From: Neobacillus niacini
Lineage (GTDB): Bacteria > Bacillota > Bacilli > Bacillales > Cytobacillaceae
Length of the DNA stretch: 64,000 nt
Assembly: GCF_023715415.1 (NCBI RefSeq)
Contig: NZ_JAMBOB010000013.1
Coordinates: 1 to 64,000, forward strand
Reading direction: 5' to 3'
Each line of letters begins with the position of its first letter. Position 1 is the stretch's first letter. This document shows positions 51,173-59,440 of the stretch, one piece after another. The position numbers and the translations under genes were made by a program. Below the pieces are notes generated by a model. The model was not told where the DNA came from and did not search any database. It saw nothing but the letters and a program-made list of their open reading frames with translations.

Positions 51173-51362
51173 TTGGCTGTGTTAAAGGGGACTGTTGATT
51201 TTTAGAAACTGTTGATTGGAGCGGAAGGGCGCTTGACTCCTGCGGGATGAACGAGCTGAGTGAGACCCCGCAGGAGCGAAGCTGCGAGGAGGCTCACGGG
51301 CGAGCCCGCGGAAAGCATAGCGCCCTGGAGCGCAAATCAACAGCCTAGTCTAACACAGCCAA
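51173..51362. mobile_element. MITE-like palindromic element, 190 bases
   Basis: Exact 12-base terminal inverted repeats TTGGCTGTGTTA/TAACACAGCCAA enclose a GC-rich body with further inverted arms (CTGTTGATTT/AAATCAACAG, GGAGCG near both sides, GGGCGCT/AGCGCCC). No coding capacity. The core (CTCCTGCGGG, GACCCCGCAGGAGCG, GCCCGCGGAAAGC) is familiar from a repeat spread widely between genes in Bacillaceae. No target-site duplication is obvious; the element fills most of the gap between rsmA and yabG. Confidence 0.75.
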
Positions 51363-51481
51363 AACTAAAATTCATATTATTAACAACTCGTCCATTCACA
51401 TTCACTTTTGTAGTTGCATAGCCTATCAAAGAGAAACTTTATTTGGAAGGCCTATATGCTGGTCTAATTGGAGTGACGGCA

Positions 51482-52366
51482 GTGGATATAAAGATGATGG
51501 ATATTGTCGGCAGACGGTCCTATAACTGTGATATTCTATTCCGGGTTATTGATATTCAAATACTAAATGGCCAGAGATTTGCAGTCCTATACGGTGAAGA
51601 TATTCGCTTAGTGGCAGATGCTCCTTACGAAGATTTAGTGGTGATTAACAAAAATGTAAGGTCTAAGATAATACAGGAATACAAAGCCCTAGAAGAGCAA
51701 TCCTTCCGCCTATTTGCACAGGATGTTGAGTTAATCAAGCAGAGGCAGGATTATGAAGCGACAGGCGGCTATGTACAGCCTGCCAATTATTTTCAAATTC
51801 CCGGAAAGGTTCTTCACTTAGATGGGGACCAGGATTACTTACAAAAATGTATGACTTTATATGAGAAAATTGGTATTCCTGTATACGGGATACATTGTAA
51901 CGAGAAGGAGATGCCCAAAAAAATTGGTGGCTTAATTGATCAATTTCGTCCTGATATTTTAGTCATTACCGGCCATGATGCCTATTCAAAGGCAAAGGGA
52001 AAGATATCAGACATTAATGCATACCGCCACTCAAAGCACTTTGTCCAAACCGTTAAGGAGGCACGAAGAAAGATTCCTCATTTAGATCAACTTGTAATCT
52101 TTGCAGGTGCCTGCCAATCTCATTTTGAATCCTTGATACATGCAGGTGCAAATTTTGCAAGCTCCCCATCACGAATTAATATACATGCATTAGACCCTGT
52201 ATATATAGTTGCAAAAATCAGTTTTACGCCGTTTATGGAGAGTATCAATGTTTGGGATGTTTTACGGAATACCCTAACCGGAGAAAAGGGACTCGGAGGA
52301 ATTGAAACAAAAGGGGTCTTACGAACAGGAATGCCCTACAATCCTGTCCAGGAAGAAGAATCATAA
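51482..52366 (+). CDS. yabG: sporulation-specific protease YabG
   Basis: A cysteine protease that trims spore coat proteins under late mother-cell control. The 294-residue protein closely matches B. subtilis YabG in the C-terminal two thirds, including ITGHDAYSK, FAGACQSHFESLI and FASSPSRINIHALDP. The frame is open to TTG 51443, but GTG 51482 follows GGAGTGA by five bases and aligns residue for residue with the B. subtilis N-terminus. A MITE-like element lies just upstream. Confidence 0.92.
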   Translation: MDIKMMDIVGRRSYNCDILFRVIDIQILNGQRFAVLYGEDIRLVADAPYEDLVVINKNVRSKIIQEYKALEEQSFRLFAQDVELIKQRQDYEATGGYVQPANYFQIPGKVLHLDGDQDYLQKCMTLYEKIGIPVYGIHCNEKEMPKKIGGLIDQFRPDILVITGHDAYSKAKGKISDINAYRHSKHFVQTVKEARRKIPHLDQLVIFAGACQSHFESLIHAGANFASSPSRINIHALDPVYIVAKISFTPFMESINVWDVLRNTLTGEKGLGGIETKGVLRTGMPYNPVQEEES

Positions 52367-52376
52367 GTCCTTTTGG

Positions 52377-52430
52377 AAAAGTGGTAGGCGCCTATCTATG
52401 GTCCTTAGCCAATGGCGCCTGGAGCTGGCC
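52377..52430. repeat. decayed copy of the hairpin repeat at 47111-47232
   Basis: AAAAGTGGTAGGCGCC on the left and GGCGCCTGGAGCTG on the right correspond to the two ends of the 47111 repeat in opposite orientation, with the middle mostly deleted. GAGCTGG/CCAGCTC just beyond (to 52454) adds a stem that may end yabG transcription. Confidence 0.5.
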
Positions 52431-52554
52431 AGTTTTTCTAGAGACAACCAGCTCAAACTTTTCTGGACTTATTTTTTTTATACACATAATCCTCCCTTAT
52501 TAAGGTAAACATAATGATTGTTGAAATTTGGGAGAAAAAGTAGAAGAAAAAATA

Positions 52555-52584
52555 TTGACAATCTTTTTGTCGGACTGATATAAT
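52555..52584 (+). promoter_or_regulatory. veg promoter 1 (upstream)
   Basis: TTGACA, 18 bases, TATAAT with an extended TGA before the -10: consensus at both boxes. Confidence 0.85.
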
Positions 52585-52597
52585 TTTATGTTTTTAT

Positions 52598-52627
52598 TTG
52601 ACAAGGACTATGTCAGTGTGATATACT
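52598..52627 (+). promoter_or_regulatory. veg promoter 2 (downstream)
   Basis: TTGACA, 18 bases, TATACT, again with TGA before the -10. Spaced 43 bases from promoter 1 and similar inside the spacer (TGTCnG). Confidence 0.8.
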
Positions 52628-52648
52628 TTACACAGTGAGGTGGACCGA

Positions 52649-52912
52649 ATGCCAAAAACCTTAGCCGATATTAAAAAGGCTCTTGATTCGAATTTAGGGA
52701 AAAGATTGTTGCTGAAGGCAAACGGAGGACGTAGAAAGACAATCGAACGATCCGGCGTATTGGCCGAAACGTACCCTTCGGTTTTTGTAATCGAGTTAGA
52801 TCAAGAAGAAAATGCATTTGAACGAGTTTCTTACAGCTACGCTGATGTACTTACCGAAACAGTTCAAATCACCTTCTATGAAGACGCAGCAGGAAACATA
52901 GCTTTAAGTTAG
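52649..52912 (+). CDS. veg: Veg protein (biofilm-linked)
   Basis: An 87-residue small protein, abundant in Bacillus and reported to stimulate biofilm genes through SinR; biochemical role unclear. The core LLLKANGGRRKTIERSG and ETYPSVFVIELDQEENAFERVSYSYADVL split over residues 20-70 is highly conserved. GTG 52640 is in frame, but ATG 52649 (MPKTLADIKKALD) fits the family and has AGGTGG five bases upstream. Two consensus-like promoters drive it, in line with the famously strong veg promoter. Confidence 0.95.
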   Translation: MPKTLADIKKALDSNLGKRLLLKANGGRRKTIERSGVLAETYPSVFVIELDQEENAFERVSYSYADVLTETVQITFYEDAAGNIALS

Positions 52913-52930
52913 AATATAGGGCAATTTTTT

Positions 52931-52968
52931 AGGCAGAAAATCATCCGATTTTCTGCCTTTTGCTTTTT
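52931..52968 (+). terminator. veg terminator
   Basis: Twelve-base stem AGGCAGAAAATC/GATTTTCTGCCT followed by TTTGCTTTTT. Confidence 0.9.
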
Positions 52969-53044
52969 ATCGAATATAAATTAATGAAATACTTTCTAAA
53001 TACCATACTAATAATGCCGTGAGTGGATAAAAGGGGTTGTTTAG

Positions 53045-53230
53045 ATGGCAAGAAGAAGAGGTGTTATGTCTACACAATTTAAAGAAGAACTTGCGAAAGA
53101 ACTTGGATTCTATGATGTCGTCCAAAAAGAGGGTTGGGGCGGCATTCGAGCAAAGGATGCAGGAAATATGGTGAAAAGAGCAGTCGAACTTGCTTCTGAG
53201 CAGCTAATGAAAAACAACAGGGATACGTAA
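53045..53230 (+). CDS. sspF: small acid-soluble spore protein SspF (alpha/beta type)
   Basis: A 61-residue DNA-binding spore protein, as long as B. subtilis SspF. The family core KEELAKELGFYDVVQKEGWG and IRAKDAGNMVKRAVELA is present. AAAGGGG precedes ATG 53045. CATACTA at 53004-53010 matches the sigma-G -10 exactly, but I see no convincing -35 at the right distance. It lies between veg and ispE as in B. subtilis. Confidence 0.94.
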   Translation: MARRRGVMSTQFKEELAKELGFYDVVQKEGWGGIRAKDAGNMVKRAVELASEQLMKNNRDT

Positions 53231-53306
53231 AAGATGTAGTTCACAGTATTACAATTTGTTATGCCACACTTGCTTCTCAATGTTTAAACAAATCAGACAC
53301 CACGGT

Positions 53307-53340
53307 AAGGCCAGGGGAAAAAAGCCCCTGGCCTTTAATT
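53307..53340 (+). terminator. sspF terminator
   Basis: Eleven-base stem AAGGCCAGGGG/CCCCTGGCCTT then TAATTATT. Confidence 0.8.
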
Positions 53341-53426
53341 ATTATCGCTTGACTTTTTTCCTATTTGAAGTTTTGTGGTAAAATAGGAAAAAATATATGA
53401 TCGATATAGAAGTGTAGGTGGGCGTA

Positions 53427-54296
53427 GTGAAGCTTTTGGTAAAAGCACCAGCCAAAATTAATTTATCCTTGGATGTTTTGTATAAGCGTCCTGATGGTTT
53501 TCATGAGGTTGAAATGATCATGACGACGATTGATTTGGCGGACCGAGTTGAGTTGACATTGTTAGAACAGGACAAAATACATATTCTTTCCCATAATCGC
53601 TATGTTCCTGACGATCAACGGAACCTGGCCTTTCAAGCAGCTCAATTGTTGAAAGACCGATATCAAGTAAAAAAGGGTGTTAAAATAACCATTGAAAAAA
53701 CCATCCCTGTTGCGGCTGGGCTGGCTGGAGGAAGCAGTGATGCTGCTGCAACCTTAAGGGGACTTAATAAACTTTGGAATCTCGGTTTAACGTTGGACGA
53801 GTTAGCCGATCTAGGTTCTGAAATAGGTTCAGATGTATCATTTTGTGTGTATGGCGGGACTGCTTTAGCCAGAGGCAGAGGAGAAAGGATTACAGACCTC
53901 CCTGCTCCGCCAACATGCTGGGTCATTCTAGCGAAACCATTTATTGGTGTTTCTACCGCAGAGGTTTATCGACGATTAGATATAAACGGAATGGAGCATC
54001 CAAATATTAGCGAAATGGTTAAAGCTATTGAAAACAATGATTATCAAAGCGTATGTGATAATGTCGGAAATGTCTTGGAGGATGTAACGTTAAAGCTTCA
54101 CCCTGAGGTAGCACAAATCAAGGAGCAAATGAAGCGTTTTGGTGCAGATGCTGTTTTAATGAGCGGAAGCGGTCCAACTGTTTTTGGAATTGTTCAGCAC
54201 GATTCTAGAATGCATCGGATATATAATGGACTAAGAGGCTTTTGTGACCAAGTTTTTGCTGTCCGAATGCTTGGAGAACGACACACCCTTGATTAA
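53427..54296 (+). CDS. ispE: 4-diphosphocytidyl-2-C-methyl-D-erythritol kinase
   Basis: GHMP kinase of the MEP isoprenoid pathway; phosphorylates the 2-hydroxyl of CDP-ME. The 289-residue protein has KAPAKINLSLDV, the ATP loop PVAAGLAGGSSDAAATLRGL and the C-terminal LMSGSGPTVFG. GTG 53418 is in frame, but GTG 53427 (MKLLVKAPAKIN) sits five bases from AGGTGG and gives the B. subtilis length. Confidence 0.96.
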   Translation: MKLLVKAPAKINLSLDVLYKRPDGFHEVEMIMTTIDLADRVELTLLEQDKIHILSHNRYVPDDQRNLAFQAAQLLKDRYQVKKGVKITIEKTIPVAAGLAGGSSDAAATLRGLNKLWNLGLTLDELADLGSEIGSDVSFCVYGGTALARGRGERITDLPAPPTCWVILAKPFIGVSTAEVYRRLDINGMEHPNISEMVKAIENNDYQSVCDNVGNVLEDVTLKLHPEVAQIKEQMKRFGADAVLMSGSGPTVFGIVQHDSRMHRIYNGLRGFCDQVFAVRMLGERHTLD

Positions 54297-54311
54297 AAAC
54301 GGACAATAGTG

Positions 54312-54331
54312 ATATTCTATTAATAGAATAT
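54312..54331. repeat. 20-base perfect palindrome before purR
   Basis: ATATTCTATT joined directly to its complement AATAGAATAT, 20 bases before the purR start. No T-run follows at once. It could be an operator or a weak terminator of ispE. Confidence 0.5.
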
Positions 54332-54351
54332 TCGTCTTTTGGAGGATTGTT

Positions 54352-55182
54352 ATGAAGTTTCGCCGCAGTGAACGATTGATTGATATGACGAGCTATTTAC
54401 TTGACCATCCCCGCCAGCTTGTACCGCTCACCTTTTTTGCTGAACGTTACTCTTCTGCGAAATCTTCTATCAGTGAAGACTTAGCAATCGTGAAAGAGAC
54501 CTTCGAACAAAGAGGTATTGGGACTTTACAAACAGTGCCAGGTGCAGCGGGTGGAGTTAAATTTTTTGTAAATGTCAGCGATGATGAAGCAAGACCATTT
54601 GTAAATGAATTATGTTCGTTGATTGCACACCCAGATCGCCTTTTGCCTGGAGGATATTTATATTTAACTGATATTTTAGGTGATCCAAACATTGTTCAAA
54701 AGGCCGGTCGGATTATTGCATCTGCCTATGTGAATACAAAGATTGATGTAGTCATGACGGTTGCAACAAAGGGAATTCCGCTTGCGTATGCTGTCGCGAG
54801 TCAGTTAAATACTCCTGTTGTTATTGTGAGGAGAGATAGTAAAGTCACAGAAGGTCCAACAGTTAGTATCAACTATGTTTCTGGATCGGCAAAGAGAATC
54901 CAAACCATGTTGCTCTCAAAGAGGAGCTTGGCACAAGGCTCAAAGGTCTTAGTTGTCGATGACTTTATGAAGGCTGGTGGAACTGTAATGGGAATGATCA
55001 GCTTGCTAGAGGAATTTAATGCTCAAGTAGCTGGAATTGCTGTTTTGGTAGAAGCTGAAAAAATTGAAGAACGTCTCGTCGATGAATACAAATCGCTTGT
55101 TAAATTGACTGACGTTGATGTAAAGGAAAAAAGGATTCAGGTTACAGAAGGAAACTATTTTAAGCGCAGAACGGAGGAATAA
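54352..55182 (+). CDS. purR: purine operon repressor PurR
   Basis: Represses purine synthesis genes; released by PRPP and bound by (p)ppGpp. The 276-residue protein has an N-terminal winged helix (about 1-75, with FAERYSSAKSSISEDLAIV) and a phosphoribosyltransferase-fold domain with the PRPP loop VLVVDDFMKAGGTVMGM. GGAGG precedes ATG 54352. It ends one base before ridA. Confidence 0.96.
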   Translation: MKFRRSERLIDMTSYLLDHPRQLVPLTFFAERYSSAKSSISEDLAIVKETFEQRGIGTLQTVPGAAGGVKFFVNVSDDEARPFVNELCSLIAHPDRLLPGGYLYLTDILGDPNIVQKAGRIIASAYVNTKIDVVMTVATKGIPLAYAVASQLNTPVVIVRRDSKVTEGPTVSINYVSGSAKRIQTMLLSKRSLAQGSKVLVVDDFMKAGGTVMGMISLLEEFNAQVAGIAVLVEAEKIEERLVDEYKSLVKLTDVDVKEKRIQVTEGNYFKRRTEE

Positions 55183-55183
55183 T

Positions 55184-55558
55184 ATGAAAGTTGTTCAAAC
55201 CAACCAAGCACCTGCAGCGATTGGACCTTATTCGCAAGGAATCATTGTTAACAATCTATTTTATAGCTCAGGGCAAATCCCATTAACAGCTGAGGGAGAA
55301 ATGACTCTCGGCGGAATAAAAGAACAGACTCACCAAGTTTTTAAAAATTTGGGAGCAGTACTTTCAGCTGCAGGGGCGTCTTTTGATACCGTTGTTAAGG
55401 CGACAGTCTTTATTAAAAGTATGGATGACTTTGCCTCAATTAACGAAGTATATGGTGAATATTTTTCAACGAATAAACCGGCGCGTTCCTGTGTTGAGGT
55501 AGCGCGGTTACCTAAAGATGCATTAGTTGAAATCGAAGTAATTGCGCTCGTGAAGTAA
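55184..55558 (+). CDS. ridA: 2-iminobutanoate/2-iminopropanoate deaminase
   Basis: YabJ/RidA: hydrolyses reactive enamine/imine intermediates from PLP enzymes. The 124-residue trimer-forming protein has IGPYSQGI, the substrate arginine in NKPARSCVEVARLPKDALVEIE. Start GGAGGAATA-ATG overlaps the end of purR; the two form an operon as in B. subtilis. Confidence 0.96.
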   Translation: MKVVQTNQAPAAIGPYSQGIIVNNLFYSSGQIPLTAEGEMTLGGIKEQTHQVFKNLGAVLSAAGASFDTVVKATVFIKSMDDFASINEVYGEYFSTNKPARSCVEVARLPKDALVEIEVIALVK

Positions 55559-55573
55559 TCATGAGCGTTTTTT
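55545..55573 (+). terminator. ridA terminator
   Basis: Stem CGCTCGTGA/TCATGAGCG (one G-U pair), with the ridA stop codon in the loop, then TTTTTTT. Confidence 0.85.
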
Positions 55574-55666
55574 TGTATATTAGCACTATGAATAATATTA
55601 ATATATCTGACTTTTAAAAATGTTCACTATTTTGCCTAAAATATTTTTAAAAAAATAAATATAAAA

Positions 55667-55696
55667 GAAGGATTTACTAGAGTCCATGTTGAATTA
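55667..55696 (+). promoter_or_regulatory. sigma-H promoter of spoVG
   Basis: GAAGGATTT (55667-55675), 12 bases, GTTGAATTA (55688-55696) matches the sigma-H consensus RnAGGAWWW and RnnGAATWW. spoVG is the classic sigma-H gene; the AT-rich upstream flank (55591-55666) fits AbrB repression. Confidence 0.85.
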
Positions 55697-55736
55697 ATAA
55701 CACTAGCTTTTTAACATAAGAAAAGGGTGTGAGCAC

Positions 55737-56027
55737 ATGGAAGTAACAGACGTAAGATTACGCCGTGTTAACACGGATGGTAGAATGAGAGCGATTGCAT
55801 CAATTACATTAGATAACGAATTCGTTGTTCATGACATTCGCGTTATTGATGGAAACAATGGTTTATTTGTCGCAATGCCAAGTAAGCGTACTCCAGATGG
55901 AGAATTTCGTGACATTGCGCATCCTATCAATTCTGGAACGCGCGGTAAAATTCAAGAAGCTGTTTTGGCTGAATATCATCGTTTAGGTGAATTAGAAGTG
56001 GAATTTGAAGAAGCCGGAGCTTCCTAG
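55737..56027 (+). CDS. spoVG: septation/RNA-binding regulator SpoVG
   Basis: A 96-residue protein involved in asymmetric septation and cortex formation; SpoVG homologues bind nucleic acid. Conserved segments MEVTDVRLRRVNTDGRM, VVHDIRVIDGNNGLFVAMPS and FRDIAHPINS are present. The start ATG 55737 follows GGGTGTGAG. It lies under a sigma-H promoter and ends in a terminator. Confidence 0.97.
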   Translation: MEVTDVRLRRVNTDGRMRAIASITLDNEFVVHDIRVIDGNNGLFVAMPSKRTPDGEFRDIAHPINSGTRGKIQEAVLAEYHRLGELEVEFEEAGAS

Positions 56028-56044
56028 AAAGAATTAAACAGCCT

Positions 56045-56077
56045 AGAGCCTACTACATAAGTAGTGCTCTTTTTTTA
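56045..56077 (+). terminator. spoVG terminator
   Basis: Imperfect stem AGAGCCTACTAC/GTAGTGCTCT followed by TTTTTTT. Confidence 0.8.
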
Positions 56078-56218
56078 TTCCTCCCTATCTCCTCTTTCAT
56101 TCCTCCCTAATTTTTTCAAAATAACAAATTCGAACACTTTTCTTACATTCCTTGAAATGACTGACTAATTACGTTAATATTTTTAGTGGATAAAAAGGTT
56201 AAATTGGAGGACTTGAAC

Positions 56219-57592
56219 ATGCATAATCGTTATGCTGTGATTTTGGCCGCAGGACAAGGTACCCGGATGAAATCAAAGCTTTATAAAGTGTTGCACCCAG
56301 TATGCGGCAAGCCGATGGTTCAACATGTAGTGGACCAAGTGAAGAAGCTAAACATTCAAGAAATGGTTACCGTAATTGGCCATGGAGCTGAAAAGGTAAA
56401 AGGACAATTAGGGGAAGAAAGCCATTATGCGCTTCAAGAAGAACAGCTAGGGACTGCACATGCCGTAATGCAGGCACAAGAGATGCTCGAAGGCAAAGAT
56501 GGGATTACCATTGTAGTCTGTGGTGACACTCCTCTAATTAAGGCAGAAACGATGGAGTCATTATTTAAACATCATAAAGAACATTCGGCGAAAGCAACAA
56601 TTCTTACAGCAAGAATTGATGACCCGACAGGATATGGTCGAATTATTCGAAATGAAAAGGGACTCGTTGAAAAAATCGTTGAACATAAAGACGCAACAGA
56701 GGCAGAGCGAGAAATAAATGAAATCAATACAGGAACCTATTGCTTTGATAATGCTGCATTGTTTGAAGCATTAAATAAGGTTTCAAATGATAATGTTCAA
56801 GGTGAATATTATCTGCCGGATGTCGTAGAAATCCTGAAAAATCAGGGAGAAGTGGTTACGGCTTTCCAAACAAATGATTTAGAAGAGACTCTTGGTGTAA
56901 ACGACAGAGTTGCTTTGGCTGAAGCAGAAAGAATTATGCGCAGCCGCATAAATGAAAGTCATATGCGAAATGGAGTTACCATTATTGACCCTGCAAATAC
57001 ATACATCGAAGCAGATGTTGTAATTGGGCAGGATACGATAATCCTTCCAGGAACGATAATAAAAGGCAGGACAGTGATTGGAGCAGAATGCCAAATTGGT
57101 CCAAACTCAGAAATTAATACTTGTGAGGTTGGAAATGAAACGGTAATCCGTCAATCAGCGGCTTACAACAGTAGTATTGGCTCTCTCGTTAATATTGGTC
57201 CCTTTGCCCATATTAGACCAGATTCAGCGATAAGTGATGAAGTGAAAATTGGAAACTTTGTTGAAATCAAGAAGGCTGTTTTCGGCAAGGGAAGCAAAGC
57301 TTCGCATCTAAGCTATATTGGTGATGCTGAGGTTGGAAGTGATGTAAATATAGGCTGCGGCTCTATAACGGTTAACTATGATGGTAAAAATAAATTCTTA
57401 ACAAAGATTGAAGATGGAGTCTTTATAGGCTGTAATTCTAACTTAGTTGCTCCTGTTACTGTTGGAAAAGGAGCTTATGTAGCTGCCGGTTCAACAATAA
57501 CAAAAAACGTACCTGGAAATGCATTATCCATTGCACGTTCACAGCAGGTAAACAAAGAAAATTATGTCGATAAGCTTAATGTGAAAAAATAG
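56219..57592 (+). CDS. glmU: bifunctional UDP-N-acetylglucosamine pyrophosphorylase/glucosamine-1-phosphate acetyltransferase
   Basis: Makes UDP-GlcNAc for the cell wall in two steps. The N-terminal uridyltransferase (about 1-228) has VILAAGQGTRMKSKLYKVLH and CGDTPLI; the C-terminal left-handed beta-helix (about 250-457) has the hexapeptide repeats and NYDGKNKFLTKIEDGVFIGCN. The frame starts at GTG 56186, but ATG 56219 follows TTGGAGG with an 8-base spacer and gives 457 residues. prs follows after 20 bases. Confidence 0.97.
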   Translation: MHNRYAVILAAGQGTRMKSKLYKVLHPVCGKPMVQHVVDQVKKLNIQEMVTVIGHGAEKVKGQLGEESHYALQEEQLGTAHAVMQAQEMLEGKDGITIVVCGDTPLIKAETMESLFKHHKEHSAKATILTARIDDPTGYGRIIRNEKGLVEKIVEHKDATEAEREINEINTGTYCFDNAALFEALNKVSNDNVQGEYYLPDVVEILKNQGEVVTAFQTNDLEETLGVNDRVALAEAERIMRSRINESHMRNGVTIIDPANTYIEADVVIGQDTIILPGTIIKGRTVIGAECQIGPNSEINTCEVGNETVIRQSAAYNSSIGSLVNIGPFAHIRPDSAISDEVKIGNFVEIKKAVFGKGSKASHLSYIGDAEVGSDVNIGCGSITVNYDGKNKFLTKIEDGVFIGCNSNLVAPVTVGKGAYVAAGSTITKNVPGNALSIARSQQVNKENYVDKLNVKK

Positions 57593-57612
57593 GTAGAATA
57601 TTGGAGGGCATT

Positions 57613-58569
57613 ATGTCGAATCAATACTTGGATCCAAACTTAAAGGTATTCAGTCTAAATTCAAATCTCCCGTTAGCAAGAGAGATTGCCAAAGTGATTG
57701 GTGTGGAACTAGGAAAAACCTCGGTAACAAGATTTAGTGATGGAGAAATCCAAATCAATATCGAAGAAAGTATCCGCGGCTGTGATGTGTATGTTATTCA
57801 ATCGACTAGTTCTCCAGTTAATGAAAATATTATGGAAGTACTAATCATGATTGATGCTCTAAAAAGGGCCTCTGCTAAAACAATTAATATTGTTATGCCA
57901 TACTATGGCTACGCCCGCCAGGACCGTAAAGCACGTGCACGTGAGCCGATTACAGCTAAATTAGTGGCAAACCTCCTTGAAACAGCAGGGGCAACCCGTG
58001 TTATCTGTTTAGACTTGCACGCACCACAGATTCAAGGTTTCTTTGAAATTCCGACAGATCACTTAATGGGTGTACCTATTTTAGCCGATTATTTCCAAAA
58101 GAGAAATTTTGAAGGGGATATTGTCATTGTTTCTCCTGACCATGGTGGAGTAACGCGGGCTAGAAAATTAGCAGAGCGTTTAAAAGCCCCGATTGCGATT
58201 ATTGACAAACGTCGTCCAAGACCTAATGTTGCTGAGGTAATGAATATTGTTGGTAACATTGAAGGTAAAATTGCCATCCTAATTGATGATATTATCGATA
58301 CAGCAGGAACTATCACGCTAGCTGCCAACGCTTTAGTCGAAAATGGCGCTTCAGAAGTCTACGCTTGCTGTACACACCCTGTTTTATCTGGACCGGCGAT
58401 GGATAGAATTCAAAATTCAAAAATTAAGGAATTAGTTATCACAAATTCTATTTCTATGCCAGAAGAGAAAAAGACGGATAAGATTATTCAACTTTCTGTA
58501 GCACCTTTACTTGGTGAAGCCATTATCCGTGTCCACGAAGAACAATCTGTAAGTACTTTATTCGATTGA
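57613..58569 (+). CDS. prs: ribose-phosphate pyrophosphokinase
   Basis: Makes PRPP from ribose 5-phosphate and ATP. The 318-residue enzyme has SDGEIQINIEESIRG, the flexible loop PYYGYARQDRKA(RARE), DLHAPQIQGFF, and the PRPP loop IAILIDDIIDTAGTI. GGAGG lies five bases before ATG 57613; an in-frame TTG at 57601 is part of that ribosome-site region. It probably shares the glmU transcript. Confidence 0.97.
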   Translation: MSNQYLDPNLKVFSLNSNLPLAREIAKVIGVELGKTSVTRFSDGEIQINIEESIRGCDVYVIQSTSSPVNENIMEVLIMIDALKRASAKTINIVMPYYGYARQDRKARAREPITAKLVANLLETAGATRVICLDLHAPQIQGFFEIPTDHLMGVPILADYFQKRNFEGDIVIVSPDHGGVTRARKLAERLKAPIAIIDKRRPRPNVAEVMNIVGNIEGKIAILIDDIIDTAGTITLAANALVENGASEVYACCTHPVLSGPAMDRIQNSKIKELVITNSISMPEEKKTDKIIQLSVAPLLGEAIIRVHEEQSVSTLFD

Positions 58570-58596
58570 TCAACTAGAATCCTTTTACAAAAATAT

Positions 58597-58622
58597 GTTT
58601 AGACCTTCCTGTTTTGGGGAAT
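58597..58622 (+). promoter_or_regulatory. sigma-B promoter of ctc
   Basis: GTTTAG (58597-58602), 14 bases, GGGAAT (58617-58622) matches the general-stress sigma-B consensus (GTTTAA, GGGWAW). ctc is a classic sigma-B gene in B. subtilis. Confidence 0.8.
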
Positions 58623-58668
58623 TTTTATAGAGACTGTTAAGAACAAAACTAGGAAGGTGACTAAACTC

Positions 58669-59304
58669 ATGAGCACGGTTTTACAGGCAAAGGAACGTAA
58701 GGAACTTCGCAGTTCGGAATTAAGGAAAATTAGAGAAACGGGAAATATTCCTGCTGTCATTTATGGCAGAAAGATTGAAAGCAAACCGGTTTCTGTCAGC
58801 TCAGCGGATTTAACAAAAACCATCCGATTAGTCGGCAGGAATGGCGTTATATCTCTTGATGTTGACGGCAGCAGGCAAGATGTTGTTTTATCTGATTACC
58901 AAGAGGATTTTATTAAAAAGGAAATCATTCATGTTGATTTTCTTGCCGTTGATAAATCCTCTAAAATTAACGTAACGGTCAGACTCGTCCTAACGGGTGA
59001 AGCAGCTGGAGTTAAGGATGGCGGGGTCCTGCAGCAGCCTGTCCATGAATTATCGATTACTTCCACTCCTGATGAGATACCACAGCAAATTGAAGTGGAT
59101 GTAACGAACCTCCAGGTTGGTGAAACCATGAAGGTTTCCGATATCCTCTATCAGGGATCGTTTACCATCAATCATGAGGAAGATGAAGTAATCGCAAGTA
59201 TCCTTCCTCCTCGACAAGAAGAGGAAATTAATTCAGGAGAGCAGCAAGAAGGCGGCCATCCTGTTAATGAAGAAGGCAGAGAAACGGACCCGGTGGGAGA
59301 ATAA
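58669..59304 (+). CDS. ctc: general stress protein Ctc, ribosomal protein bL25 family
   Basis: A 211-residue two-domain bL25/TL5-like protein that binds 5S rRNA in the large subunit, mainly under stress. The N-terminal L25 domain (about 1-95) is followed by the beta-sheet domain and an acidic tail (EEEINSGEQQEGG and beyond). The frame starts at 58657, but ATG 58669 (MSTVLQAKERKELR) fits the family, with AGGAAGGTGA upstream. A sigma-B promoter precedes it. Confidence 0.94.
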   Translation: MSTVLQAKERKELRSSELRKIRETGNIPAVIYGRKIESKPVSVSSADLTKTIRLVGRNGVISLDVDGSRQDVVLSDYQEDFIKKEIIHVDFLAVDKSSKINVTVRLVLTGEAAGVKDGGVLQQPVHELSITSTPDEIPQQIEVDVTNLQVGETMKVSDILYQGSFTINHEEDEVIASILPPRQEEEINSGEQQEGGHPVNEEGRETDPVGE

Positions 59305-59310
59305 TAGTAC

Positions 59311-59342
59311 AGACGTAACCTATACTCAGGTTACGTCTTTTG
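59311..59342 (+). terminator. ctc terminator
   Basis: Eleven-base stem AGACGTAACCT/AGGTTACGTCT followed by TTTGT. Confidence 0.8.
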
Positions 59343-59440
59343 TCGCATTTGTCATAAAAAAGACGTATTATTAAGTGGGAGAGAATAGGATGCTTAGGGA
59401 ATTATTTAACAGGTGGACTAAGCCGAAAGAGAGGGAAAAA

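Noticed and set aside
51443..51481. Upstream extension of yabG to TTG 51443
   Set aside because: No family counterpart for these 13 residues; GTG 51482 has a ribosome site and aligns with B. subtilis YabG.
53004..53010. Full sigma-G promoter for sspF
   Set aside because: The -10 (CATACTA) is exact, but no acceptable -35 lies 17-18 bases upstream, so only the -10 is mentioned.
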